DNA of 64,000 bases from Sphagnum compactum (Eukaryota > Bryophyta > Sphagnopsida > Sphagnales): contig OZ234494.1 of the NCBI GenBank assembly GCA_965153455.1, forward strand, positions 4,030,001 to 4,094,000, written 5' to 3'. The notes under the pieces were generated by a model. It worked only from the letters and a program-made list of their open reading frames with translations, was not told the DNA's origin and made no database searches. Below, one piece after another: positions 37,001 to 48,500 of the stretch. Position 1 is the stretch's first letter. Each line of letters starts with the position of its first letter. Position numbers and translations under genes: made by a program.

Positions 37001-38503
37001 ATAATTGTTCAATACCCTATGCACAGAACAGTTTTTTGTTGCAGTTAGTTCACTTCACTTCCACTTAGAGGTTGAAAATGCAGACAGTGTACACGTTAGC
37101 AGCGAAGGCAGCAGCAGCCACAGGGACTTTGCAAATTGCTGCCCACCAAGTAGCTATGCAGGTATGTGTGATGCTCTCAAACAATGTGGCCCTTTCTCTC
37201 CCTGTACATTGACTCTGCAAGTATACTCTGTTAGTTGTAGTATTGAGACTGGGCTGCACTGTCACAAATGGGTGGGGCATGGCCAGGTCTTCTGGACATT
37301 GAGTTACTTTCCAGAGTCGCTTTCAATTGCTGCACAATCACTAGTTGCACGCAACATGAAGGCCAAACCAGAGGTTCCTCCTTGCCACATCTCTTCCTTG
37401 TCATGTTTTCTTCATCATTCTCAAAATGTCCACACAGCTGTGCAAATTAGAATTACATAGTTGGAGTTCTAGCATTGACAAGTTCAAACGTTTTACAAGA
37501 GTTTTGCAAAATTCAAGCTGTGATCTTATGGTATGAAAGATTGTGTTGCAGAGGGCACAGGAAGTGTCACGGATGCTTCTGGGGTTCGCAACAACACTGG
37601 GGCTGGTATTGATGGGAGTTGTGGCAGCAGTGCACTATTTTGGGGTTTTTTGGCTGACAGCGGATGACCATGTGAGGCAGCTGGTGAGGTCAGTGACTCT
37701 GCAGAGTATGTTGTGTGAATTGCTGTGCGCTGTGGTGGTCGTCATCGAAGGCATTGCTATTGCATCTAGTGCGTCCTTCTACCAATGCATTCCTAAGGAA
37801 AATCATCTGAGGGCTAGCAATTTTCTGGAAAGTGCTCTGATGTTGTCAACAGTCAAGTGTGAGCCATGAGATTTATATTAAAAAATTAGAAGAGTTATTT
37901 TTGGGGCTCATGGGAGGATGAAGGAAACTCAAGACTCAGCTCTACAGCAGCAGTGACTAATTATCATTCTGCCACATCTGTCTTTGGCTGCGTGAACACA
38001 GATGATTTCGCTTACTTGCCACGCATGCAGTTGCTAAATCTAGGAGGCATACTCATAGCCCTGGGTCTCACATTCAAAAATGGCGGTGGACTTGGTGGCA
38101 TATGGTGGTGTCTGGTGCTATATTTTGGCACACGACTTGTCTACCATTCATTCTACATTGGAGCACACTGGAACAGCCATGTAAGCTGTTAGCAATCATG
38201 CTCAGAACTCGGATAGATATAAACTGATAAAATAACTCAGAAGTTCTGTCCATATGCAATTTGGTGCGGCACAGTCTGCAATCTGTCAGTTACCTATTAC
38301 ACATGTTTTATGACTGCAATTTGAGTGCATCATATCAGGGCTTGTACGAAGATGTGTTAATCTGAATTAGCATTTGCAAATAATACTGAGGTTCCATGCA
38401 CAAAAGTTGATCAGTTGTGGGTTGATGTTTAATACAGGTTCTGGGAGGTGCTTGCGTATCAGCACTCCAATTGGATGAGCAGCAGGCATTGGTGTCCAGT
38501 TAA
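34058..38503 (+). CDS. Plastid-type MATE transporter, EDS5/DTX46-like
   Basis: Thirteen exons: 34058-34444, 34604-34664, 34892-34976, 35088-35199, 35587-35691, 35827-35989, 36128-36266, 36597-36828, 37084-37161, 37287-37373, 37552-37768, 38002-38180, 38438-38503; 636 residues. Residues 1 to about 150 are Ser/Ala/Arg-rich with no membrane segment, consistent with a transit peptide. The MATE core follows: ALPAVGAVLSDPIMSLIDT, GSIQLAALGPNTSIFNFVFQ, SFLGAATCNLIATVG, FGLAVVVLMELFAP, LAINSMAAAFNLAGDLIF, GTLQIAAHQVAMQ, FPESLSIAAQSLVARN and a last hydrophobic exon (GGIWWCLVLYFGTRL). Arabidopsis EDS5 exports isochorismate from plastids; the paralogue DTX46/EDS5H is similar. Substrate here is unknown. 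The exon 3 start is the weakest call: the acceptor at 34891 keeps phase, but alternatives exist. The final exon adds a short tail ending LVSS. The donor after 37768 (GTGCGT) is needed to join EGIAIAS to NDFAYLPRM. Confidence 0.88.
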
Positions 38504-41500
38504 GTAGCACTGACGGGTATCTAGCAGCTTTCAGGTCTTTTGGAAGGGATTTACAGCCAAGGATTCATCAAGTGGGAACCTAAGCATTCCCAGACACATT
38601 TTAGACTCTGCCCCTTATTTGCACTGGCTCCAGGATTAGATTCTCCTCCAGTTGGAATTGTTGCATGCAAAGGTAAATGCAAGAGCTCTCAGCCAGAATG
38701 TAGATGGCACTACTCAGAAAGGAGAGGCTTGGATAGTTTTTAGGTTTTGGGATCTCAGAAACAAAGAGGTAAGCTTTCTCGGAATCACCCTTTTCTACAT
38801 TCACAGTCCTAGCTATCCAGTCTCTGACCCTTGTGAGTAACTGTTAACCCAATGTAAAAAATTCAAGCAATTGACCAGTGGAGCATTTTTACTAGCAGAA
38901 ACATGTATCCCACCAACCCATCGATATCTCCAAAGGCATTCACAGAGATATACTTTCAGTGAAGGGGAAGAAGACATTCTGTTTTGTAGGCACATTGTTG
39001 CACATTCACTGGTAAGGGCAATCACCAGCACATCGCAATAAGGAAGGGGGCAGGTTGTAAGGTGCCTCCACATATTTCCAATCCCCTTTTTTGTTTAAGA
39101 GACTTGATTCAATCCGTAAAGCATTGCAAGATTTTTTCCCCTTGGCATTTTAAAGCACCTCCCTATGTGGAAGATCCTTTCATCACATGAAGGGACCTTC
39201 CACATATAGAAGGTGCTTCCATGGATGGAAGATGCTTTTGTGTAAAAAACCTTGACATGCCTCATAGTGGGGAAGGCTTGCAGGTTAGGAATTTCAGATT
39301 TTAGAAGGTCCTCATCTAGAGGTCTTCCCCTATACTTTATGATCGATAAGGCCCTTCAAATGAGCCATTACAAAAACCCATTTCCCAAGCACTTGGTGGT
39401 GGCTAAGGCCTCTTATTAGGCCATCCATTTTCATGAACATGCATTTTCATCAAGAGTCGTAAAATGTCATGTACACAATGTTTTAGATGAAATATGACAA
39501 TAAATAGTGTGAAACTTGTTTTGGGCTTGTATGCATGACCATAGAACAATGTCCCCGAAGAGGGTGGAGGAAATGATTGTTTTTCTATTGGCCAATTAAA
39601 ATAATTGTTTAAAGTGATGACAATTAAATAGGTTTCTCACATTATATTGCCCACTTTTTCATCTTTGTGGATGGGGATGAGAAAATAATAACATTAGATG
39701 TGTGACGCGCTAAACAAAGATAAAGTGAGGATGTGGGTGGAGGGGCATTAAACATTACCCTTACTTAGAACATCTTTACCATAGGCCCTTACTTGCACAT
39801 GCAATAACAACCGTCGAAAATAAGTGATGTTATAATCCTCATTGCAATAACTACATCATCAAATTTTCACCCAACTGCATCTTCATTTTCTCCCCACTCT
39901 AGCAATGATGTTCATTGTACATTCTTACTAAATGTTTTGACATCATCATGTGTGAGTATGTATGTGTTTTATTTTTCTCTATCCATTTTGTGTGTGTGTG
40001 TGTGTTTTTTCATGGTGCAACATTTTTTTCTTCTGAAGAAATACAAAAAGAAATGCAATGAAACTTCTATTTTGGGGGTTTCCTGAATGAACAAGTCTCT
40101 GCAAAAGCTAAAATACAACAAGCGGAGAACATAGAAAGCCATGACAATAAATAGAAAACCATTAGAGAACAATACTACTTAAGAATCTTAAAAAATGTTT
40201 TGCATTTTATTGAGAAACTCTAAGCATATTTTTGGCAATTTTAGTGGTGCCATTTTTAACTTAATCAAGATGATCTTGGATCTAAAAATGAAAATAGACA
40301 AACATCACCAACATGAGGCAAATCCACTTATTGTTGTTATAGAAACACATTCGGTGAAAGCATGGTTAGGTGGTTGTGTACATTCAAGTTAAAAGGAGTC
40401 AATAGTCATGTAACTAATGCTTGATTTTTCACATTTTAGTGTGAAAAATTATACTAATGTTGTAAACGTTTTTTTATGCATTTACATAACAATGTTTCAA
40501 ATATATTATAAAAACATGTGCAATGACTTGGAATGAATATAATAAGCATAAAATATTCAAAATTGCTCTTAAAGCATTATAATTTTAAAAAATCAATTGT
40601 ATAATGAATTTTTAAACGATTCCTAAAAGATTTGAAAATGAAATGTTTTTAGGAGATTATTTAAACGGATCTTTACATAATAGTATAATAAAATATCCTT
40701 TTGGGCCATAATTTTTTTAATGATTTTTTCAATTTATAAATTGAATATTCTTAAGATATTTTTGGATTATTTTATAAATAAGTAGTCATTAAGGGTGCAT
40801 CATTGCTTCTTATGAACATGAAATGTACCCAACTCACTTTTGGCCTTTTGTAAATCCATTTTCAATAGTCACTTAACAAGTTATGCATCTAATGTACATT
40901 TCTTTATGTTTCCATTTTAAAATGGATGAACCTTAGTGTGTACATGGCTAAACATATACTTGGATCAAAATCATTTTTGAACATGATTTCTTAATGAGAA
41001 ATGGACTAATAAAATTTGATAATGCAATATTAAAACTAAAAATTTAAAAATAATTATAAGGAAAGTTTCAATGCAATTTATTTTTAAACACCTCATTTGA
41101 TGTTTTATTTTTTTAAAAAAACATTTGAACATGCTATGAAATATTTTTTTGAATGCACATGTAAAATATTTAGTCTTTGATCATGAGACTTTTTATGGTT
41201 TAAAAGTCCATTACGAATCCATTCTTTTCTTAGAACTCATCCATAAATTTTAATATGATTCCTAATAAAATATATTGCAATATAAATAATTTTTAAAATG
41301 TCAATGTTGATATGGCATATGACTTTACATTCTAAGTTCATTTATAATCCAAAGAAATTGCAATTATGATAGTCCAAAATGTCCCCTTAACTATGTTTTC
41401 ATCTTGCTTGGATGTAAACCTTTTGTCCCTCCTTTAGTAGCAATGAACACCAAACCCTAAAAGACCAAATCCATGCAACACAATGCACACCTTGAGGTCG

Positions 41501-43853
41501 CAACCTCGACATCACAAACATGGTCACTATCTTGGGAGCTCATATCGTAGGAGGCAAACATTGGAAGTTCTTTTATAAATGTCTATAAACTTTCAATAGG
41601 ATTATTGGCCTCCAAGATTTGAATGTGGCAACGTCTTTGGCAACGTCCTTGAAAGTCATCCATGACTATAAAATCATGCGTAAGCAATCTACAAGTGCAT
41701 AAACAAAAAGGACATAACACTAAGTTGCAAGATAGATCATAGGAACACTTTAAATCGTGTAGTGGCATAAAATGCAATGGCATGGTCAAGAAGAAGTTCA
41801 TGCAAAGGATATTTTGATCTCTCATCATTGTTCTATTGTAATAACAAATTCATATTCAAATAATCTCCAAACTGGACATAACACTTAATCGAACTTTATG
41901 GTGTGTAATTGTAATGGGGCACCACAACTTTAGTTTGTCATAAATATCATCAAATTTTGCAACATTTTTTTTGTTTTGGAGGGGAATTTGATAGTTTGTA
42001 GTGGAGATGTTCTTGTAATCCACAATTTTTGCATTTAAAACAAAGTCTTGATGCACAACAATATAAACCTGTGAAAAAAATCACCACCACACAAATAGTC
42101 TTTTTTTTGAATTGTTGGATTTCTTAAAATTAAGTTTGTCACGTGTAAATTCTATTTGTGGTAAATAATGAAAAAAATCCTACATATTCCAATGGTTTCA
42201 AGAAAGGATACCCAATCATGAGTGAATTTATTTGTGAGTTTTTATTTTTGTTTGTCTTGAATGAAGTGAAATGGTTGATGGTTCAAAACATTAAATCTAT
42301 ATGTTACTTGTTTGATAAGAACTATAGTTTATTCATCTAAAGGAGGAATTGGGTGTATTCACGAATTAATAACCCATAGCAATTGTAACCATTATTTCTG
42401 TTTAGGACATAAAAATTGTGAAAAAAAATTCAAGTTTTAATAATTCTTTTTTTTAATACATTTCTTTAAAACAAATGTTAGTATTTTAATTTGTTAACTA
42501 GCTCCAAAAATTTGATTGATTTTAATACATTTAAATGGGCAAAACGGATCGATAACACTTCACTAACACTTAGTTACAATCCTTTGAAATGCCATGTAAG
42601 CAACTTATCATCACCCTTCCTATAATCATCATTCCATGCATTCACACTAAGGTTGATGTTACATAATAACATTGTCTATCAAGGCTAGTTCCATCCGCAC
42701 TACCTTCAAACATCATATAATGATAATTCAAGGTTACAATGCGAGATAGGGCTTTGGACATTGAGAATGGGGAGGAGGATTGAGGAAGGGGAAGGAAATG
42801 ATGGTGTCCTATGTTAACACCACGTGACCTATATGCTCATTTTGGAGTGCTTTAAGGTATACCAAACTTTTCAATGAAATCCATGTTTTGGATGACAAAA
42901 TTGGATATGCTACCTTATCATCAATTATCAACAAGGATGTCACATTTGTGAATGATTTTTTTTTGTTGACTAACATCACAAATGTGAATACAAAGTTTTA
43001 AATGATTTTTTTGGGGTTTGTTGTTATTTTTTTAATTTTAAAAAATGATTTGCTTGCCATTGATTTGGGTTAGGGTTTAAGATTTAGGGTTTACAGACCA
43101 TTGACAATAGGTAAGTGTGATGGTACCTCTAGGTCATCAAGAGAAGCCCACTCTACAAATTTTGTAAAAGTTTGCCCCTAGGATGTATTCTATAGTACAA
43201 AAGCAATATTAGTAGCAACGTGGGCTGCATCAATTAGAACATCCAAAAAAGGGGATGAGAATGTATGCGGAGATCTGGGAGGGATATGCTTATGACACAA
43301 ACAAAAACACGGATGAAAAAGTGATTCAGCAAGGTTCTGTTGATGAGAAGGCTAGCATAGTAGGTCGCTTTTTCAGACAGAAATTCCAGCTCACACGGCT
43401 CTGACGATAAGTATGGACTACGTAACCAGCCTGGTTACCCAGAACAGCCAAGGCCAAGACTATTTGCAGTAACTAGAGTTCTCTTGCTGGTTAGGGAACA
43501 CAAACCATGCCCTCTTTTCATTCGCTGTTATGAAATGTTCATCCAACAACCAAATCGTATACACTGGTTCACCAATGAAATGTAGCGGATTCTTCAAGGT
43601 AGATTGTTGCTGATGTGTCAAATTTTGATTTGCTTAGAGCGGAACAGTCCAGGCTGCAACCTCGTACACATAACTTCTGTTTAGACATTTTCAAGCTTCT
43701 GATTGGCCCTCCCTCGCGGCTGTCATGATGCAGAAGCTTCTCCCTCTCTTTTTTCCGTCCATCTAGAAGAAGAAGGCTATGAAACACTTCATCCATTTAT
43801 ACGAAGATTATGAAACTCTTCATTCACACATATGAAAGTTATCAGCTACACTG
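38504..43853. other. Long AT-rich intergenic stretch, no gene
   Basis: The first few hundred bases should be the MATE 3' UTR. The rest is AT-rich with no coding signal. A cluster of short CTTCCA/TGGAAG direct and inverted words lies at 39150-39240 and a (TG)9 run at 39991-40005. The 43.3-43.8 kb part is GC-richer but contains no recognised protein. Confidence 0.5.
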
Positions 43854-43915
43854 GATAGCATTTATGAAAGGGGAGTGGCTACCAACTGGGTAGCCCCCTC
43901 TCCATAAATGTTATC
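43854..43915. repeat. Compact 62-bp hairpin
   Basis: GATAGCATTTATGAAAGGGGAGTGGCTACC pairs with GGGTAGCCCCCTCTCCATAAATGTTATC with about four mismatches and a 2-nt bulge, leaving a loop of about four bases (AACT). It could be a tiny foldback element or a small-RNA precursor; nothing decides between them. Confidence 0.8.
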
Positions 43916-44111
43916 TAATCTGAAGCTCAAAAGTTATGTCAAAGTTATGGCTTTCTTCTTTCTTTTTTCTTCTGTTTTTTGGGCTCCCCCCTCTGTCTGT
44001 CCCGATTTAAACTTGTAGGGAGGTTCCCATAAGAGTGGGTTCTCCTGAGGGAGGGTCGCACAAGGGCTGTAAAATCTTTCCATGGGAACATGGGAACATA
44101 GAAATATCGCA

Positions 44112-44163
44112 GGATCTCCCCCCACGACATAACTCCCTAGGGACCTTCTGCTGGGGGAGATCC
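44112..44163. repeat. Short inverted repeat, 11-bp stem
   Basis: GGATCTCCCCC at 44112-44122 is perfectly complementary to GGGGGAGATCC at 44153-44163, with a 30-bp loop that itself contains CTCCCTAGGGA. Function unknown. Confidence 0.6.
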
Positions 44164-44687
44164 CTCAAAATAAAAAGAGAAATAAAAAGAGAGGTTTTTT
44201 ACGAAAATCAAAAAGTTAAAAATAACAATAGTGAAAGAATGAAGATATATCTATGAAAAGAAAAAAAGAAAAAGAAAAGAAAGCATACACGCACCTATTT
44301 CTTGCCAACCAACTTTTTAGGTTGCATGTCACAACAGCAACGCAGCGACAGATTCCGAGGTGGAACTGTCAGGTCCAGCCAATGAAAATACCGTCTCGGA
44401 TACTCCGCCACCCTTTTCCAAACCCACAACGTCATACATACCTACCTACCTACCCACCCCGCGGCTCCGCCTTCCCACTCCAACCAAGTTGATGAACATA
44501 ACACTAACTCATCCAACGAGTATCCATCCAAATGTCCCACAATCATTCAAAATTATCGGACCACCTAGTGCAAAGATCCATTTGAAACGAGAAACATCCA
44601 TTAAATGAGGCTCTTTCAAAAATTATCTCTCTTCTCGTACCTGCCTGAGGTATCATCCCTACCCCTCAAGGCCCTACTCTACAATTT

Positions 44688-45294
44688 GGCTACCTAGTGA
44701 GTTTTTTTTTGGGGTCAATTTTATGATGTAGCCAAAGTGGCAATCTACCATAGTAAGATTTAGCCAGATTTGGCTACAAGCTAAATATGAAAGTAAAAAT
44801 GCTTAGAAACATCCTTCTATAATTTTTGGCATAACTACTTGATGAACCATGTATAAAAGAAATCTCACGAGTTTTCTTAAATTTTGGTCTAATTCTGGCT
44901 ATTGAAAATCTAAAACAACATTTTTCCATTTTCATTGTCTATTTTGGCTACATATTTTCTCTTTTTTGGCTATATACAGGACAGCCTTTTTTGCTGGCTA
45001 TACATAACCAAAAAGCTATTATAAAAAATGTAAAAGGCTGAAATCAAGCGCTTTTTAAAAATATTTTCAATAGCCATAATTCGACCAGAATGAAAGAAAA
45101 ATCAGAAGATTTGTGTTTCTATTCATGGTTCATCCAAAGTAGGTTAAGCCAAAAATATAGAAGGATGTCTAAAATAAAATAAAATCTACTTTCACTTTTA
45201 TCTTGTAGCCAAATTTGGCTAAATCTTCATGTGGATCATGGCCATTTTGGCTACTAAATTGACCTTAAAAGAAACACTGATATTATAGCCAGCG
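44688..45294. mobile_element. ~600-bp foldback element with ~250-bp inverted arms
   Basis: The left arm runs TGGCTAC...GGTCAATTTTATGATGTAGCCAAAGTGGC...GATTTAGCCAGATTTGGCTACAAG...GAACCATG...TAATTCTGGCTATTGAAAA. The right arm is its reverse complement: TTTTCAATAGCCATAATTCG...CATGGTTCATC...CTTGTAGCCAAATTTGGCTAAATCTT...GGCCATTTTGGCTACTAAATTGACC...ATAGCCA. Arms meet near 44,980-45,030. No protein is encoded. A solo arm is present at 24425-24650. Confidence 0.85.
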
Positions 45295-45327
45295 AAAAAA
45301 AAATGCTAGGTCCAGGCAAAGCGGCAG

Positions 45328-45366
45328 TAGGTAGGTAGGTAGGTAGGGAGGTACGTAGTAGGTAGG
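45328..45366. repeat. (GTAG)n microsatellite
   Basis: GCAGTAGGTAGGTAGGTAGGTAGGGAGGTACGTAGTAGGTAGG. The same tetranucleotide, often as CCTA, recurs at 1441-1570, 44436-44458, 52860-52930 and 55390-55870. Confidence 0.9.
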
Positions 45367-45434
45367 CCCCTACCCTACCACACCATCTCCGCAGCTGCTC
45401 GCATTTTCCAACACAAGAAACCTTTTCTTCTTCG

Positions 45435-45516
45435 TCGTCGTCGTCGTCGTCGTCGCGGCTGCTTCTGCACTGTCTACCAAGAAAACAAATGCATCGTTGT
45501 TGCCATTCGCATTAGC

Positions 45517-45551
<35 letters not shown>

Positions 45552-45560
45552 TGTGCGTGT
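45435..45560. repeat. (GTC)n and (GT)n microsatellites in the pyruvate kinase leader
   Basis: TCGTCGTCGTCGTCGTCGTCGTCG lies at about 45435-45456 and a (GT)13 run with GC interruptions at 45519-45560. Both fall in the region upstream of the ATG at 45599. Confidence 0.9.
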
Positions 45561-45598
45561 GGTTTTTTTTTCTTCTTTCGGGGGACGAGGTTTGTGCG

Positions 45599-48500
45599 AT
45601 GGCGCATGCGTTGTGGACGACGACTGCCGTGGGCTTTTGTAATGGTAATGCCGCAATAAGCAGTGGGAGCGTGGTTACGAGTCACAGGAATGCTGCAATC
45701 AGTTTTGGGAATAGGGAGTTGGAAGTAGGGGTGATGATGTGTGGGGGAAGTTCTGGAGCAATGGTGGCTTGGAAGCGGCAACAACAACAACAGCAGCAGG
45801 AGCTGTCGAAGAAGAAGAAGAAGAAGGGAAAGGATGGAGGTGGATTTAAACGTAGGATGATGAAGGAGGAGGCTGTTGTGGTTGTTGTTAGTGCGTTGGC
45901 GGGGCGGGAAGAAGGTGCTGGCGGTGTGGTGTTGGAATCATCGGAGGCTCTGGAGGCGTTGAAGGGACTGGAATTGGAGAGGAGGAGTAGTAGTAGTAAT
46001 GGTAAGAAGAAGAATGGACATGCTGGGGCGGCGGCGGCGGCGGCGACGTCGGCTGTAGTGGTGGTGGCGGAGGAAGAGATCGAATCTGTCACTGAGCGGA
46101 AAAGGAGGAGTTTCGAGATCGATACTGTGACGGAGAAGGAGATGAAGGAGAACGGATTCCGAAGCACGCGGCGGACAAAGCTGATCGCCACTGTAGGACC
46201 TGCTTGTTGCAAATTCGAGCAGCTAGAGGAGCTTGCGTCTGCTGGAATGAACGTCGCGCGTCTCAATATGTGTCACGGCACGCGCGACTGGCACCGGGAC
46301 GTTATCCGCAACTGCCGCCGCTTGAACGCCGAGAAGGGCTATGCAGTCGCGGTGATGATGGACACGGAGGGGAGCGAGATCCATATGGGCGATCTTGGTG
46401 GTGTCTCGTCTGCCAAAGCTGAGGTACCTACTTGTTTCTCTCAAGACTGTCTGCATCATCCTTGGCCTTTACTCACTCATATGTGTTGTACTACTTTATT
46501 GATCAATCTTGAAGCAAAGACTGTCTCTGCCTGCTGCATCCATGGCCTTACTCACTCAAATGTGACATACATACTTTCCTCTTGAATCCAAATTCACAAA
46601 CTGTTTCCCATTTTTATTTTTTTGGCCATTTCCCATTTTCAGTGTGGGGAATATAAGTGTGAGTGTCTTTCTGGTAGATGCTGGAAGGTTGGCAGCACCC
46701 AATACATTGTTTTCCATTCTCATCCTTACTCAGAGGGAAGCCCTTATTAAAAACTTCCATTTTGTAAAGCTACATTTGAGAAGTTGCTGGGAAATATAGT
46801 AATGAATTTCTAGAAAATGTGGGTCTCGTTGTGACTGTGGGTATCTCCTTCAATATGTTTGATCACATCAAGGTTCTCACTGGTTGTGAAGCAAGACTCC
46901 TCTTGATTCCCTCTCGCTGAGATAGGATCTCCATGGTTTACCAGCCTCTTCATGCTAAACTTGCACAGGGTGGGGGGAAAGTCTCAAATCTGGGAACACT
47001 TTGCAGAAATGGAGATGTTGTTCTGTTGGATGATGGCTCAAAGGGTCATACCAATCTTGAAGCAAGGCTCTTCTCTCTTTGGTCCCCTCCTTGCTCTTAG
47101 GTCTTTGAAATTGGATTGGTGTTATCTTTTTGCAACAAGCCTACACGAAGTAGCATCTGATGAATTGTCCATATCTTGGTCAGTTGTTCTCTGGTTGTTC
47201 ATGAAGTCAAATTGATCCTTTGATTGCACAATGTCTCACTTGTTGGTCTGGGACTAATGCATTGGATTGTATTTGAGGAATCCCACATCAAATAAGTGTG
47301 CTTGGTCTCCAGGTATTGAAATTCACTTGCTTGTCTTGTGCAAGGTTATCCTGTGTGTACACCACATGCTTTGTAAAGGTCCTGTGACAGTTCTACATAG
47401 AATGTGGCTACCCTATGTTTTGTGCTCCTAGTTTCCTTCACCTTGGTCAACCTGGAGGATAAGGGCCTTAACCCTGTAACCCTTATTCTCAGGACTGCTG
47501 CTCCTTGTGGGTGGGTTTATTGTGATCTATTGTGTATATTTATTCTTTCTCTTGTGACCTATCACTCTGCAATATCCTGAGCATCTTTTCTGTAGCAAGA
47601 GGTGTGGAGGCAGTCTGTAAACGAAAAATATGGTTTGTGGATGAAGGAAGGGGAGGAGTGGTTTTTCACAGTGCGCACATTTGAAGGGCCTCTTCCTGCC
47701 TTCACTATTCAGGTCAACTACGAGGGCTTTGCTGAGGGTATACCTCAACACTCTGTCAAAATTCTTGCTTCACTTGAGATCTTTTGGTCTAAACGATGTC
47801 AGATTATAGCTGGCCATATCATGCTCAGGGCTTTCTGACCAGCTATACTAAATTCCTTTCATGCATGGTAAGGATTGGAGTCTTGGAATGTAAAAGATTG
47901 ATGTTTGTCCGTCTACTGAATCTCTTGATTTTTCTCCCTTGTTGGAATGTCAACCTCTGTTTTTCAATCACAGAATGAAAGAACTCACTCATATGTGCAA
48001 TGTCATTGGGTGGGCAGATTTGAAAGTAGGGGATGAACTGTTGGTGGATGGAGGTATGGTACGGTTTGAGGTGGCAGAGAAGATAGGCCCTGATGTGAAG
48101 TGCCTGTGCACTGACTCTGGTCTCCTTCTGCCACGTGCCACTCTGACCTTCTGGCGTGGTGGCTCCATTGTACGGGAAAAGAACGTCATGCTGCCTACCA
48201 TTTCTTCCAAGGTTTTTTTCCTTTGCTATCAGCGCTCTCCTGTTCACCTTTGCCCTACAGTGCATGTGGCAGTGAAGTTGCAGCTACTTATAGTCAATCT
48301 ATAATAAGAGCATTCAGTCACATTTTACTAGAATGAACATTCTGGTTTCTGGAGTTTTATCACTGTTGGAATTAACACTTATTGTGATTGTAATGAGCCC
48401 TGCCCTGCAAGTTTTAGTTTCAGAACAATGTTCTTTTGCAATTTAGCTCAATGTGGACACTGAGAAGCTAGTTTTCTCAGCTACATTGCATCTTGAACTA

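Noticed and set aside
45682-46266. 194-codon open frame on minus
   Set aside because: Antisense shadow of the repeat-rich first exon of pyruvate kinase (poly-Ser/Phe/Ala from the repeats).
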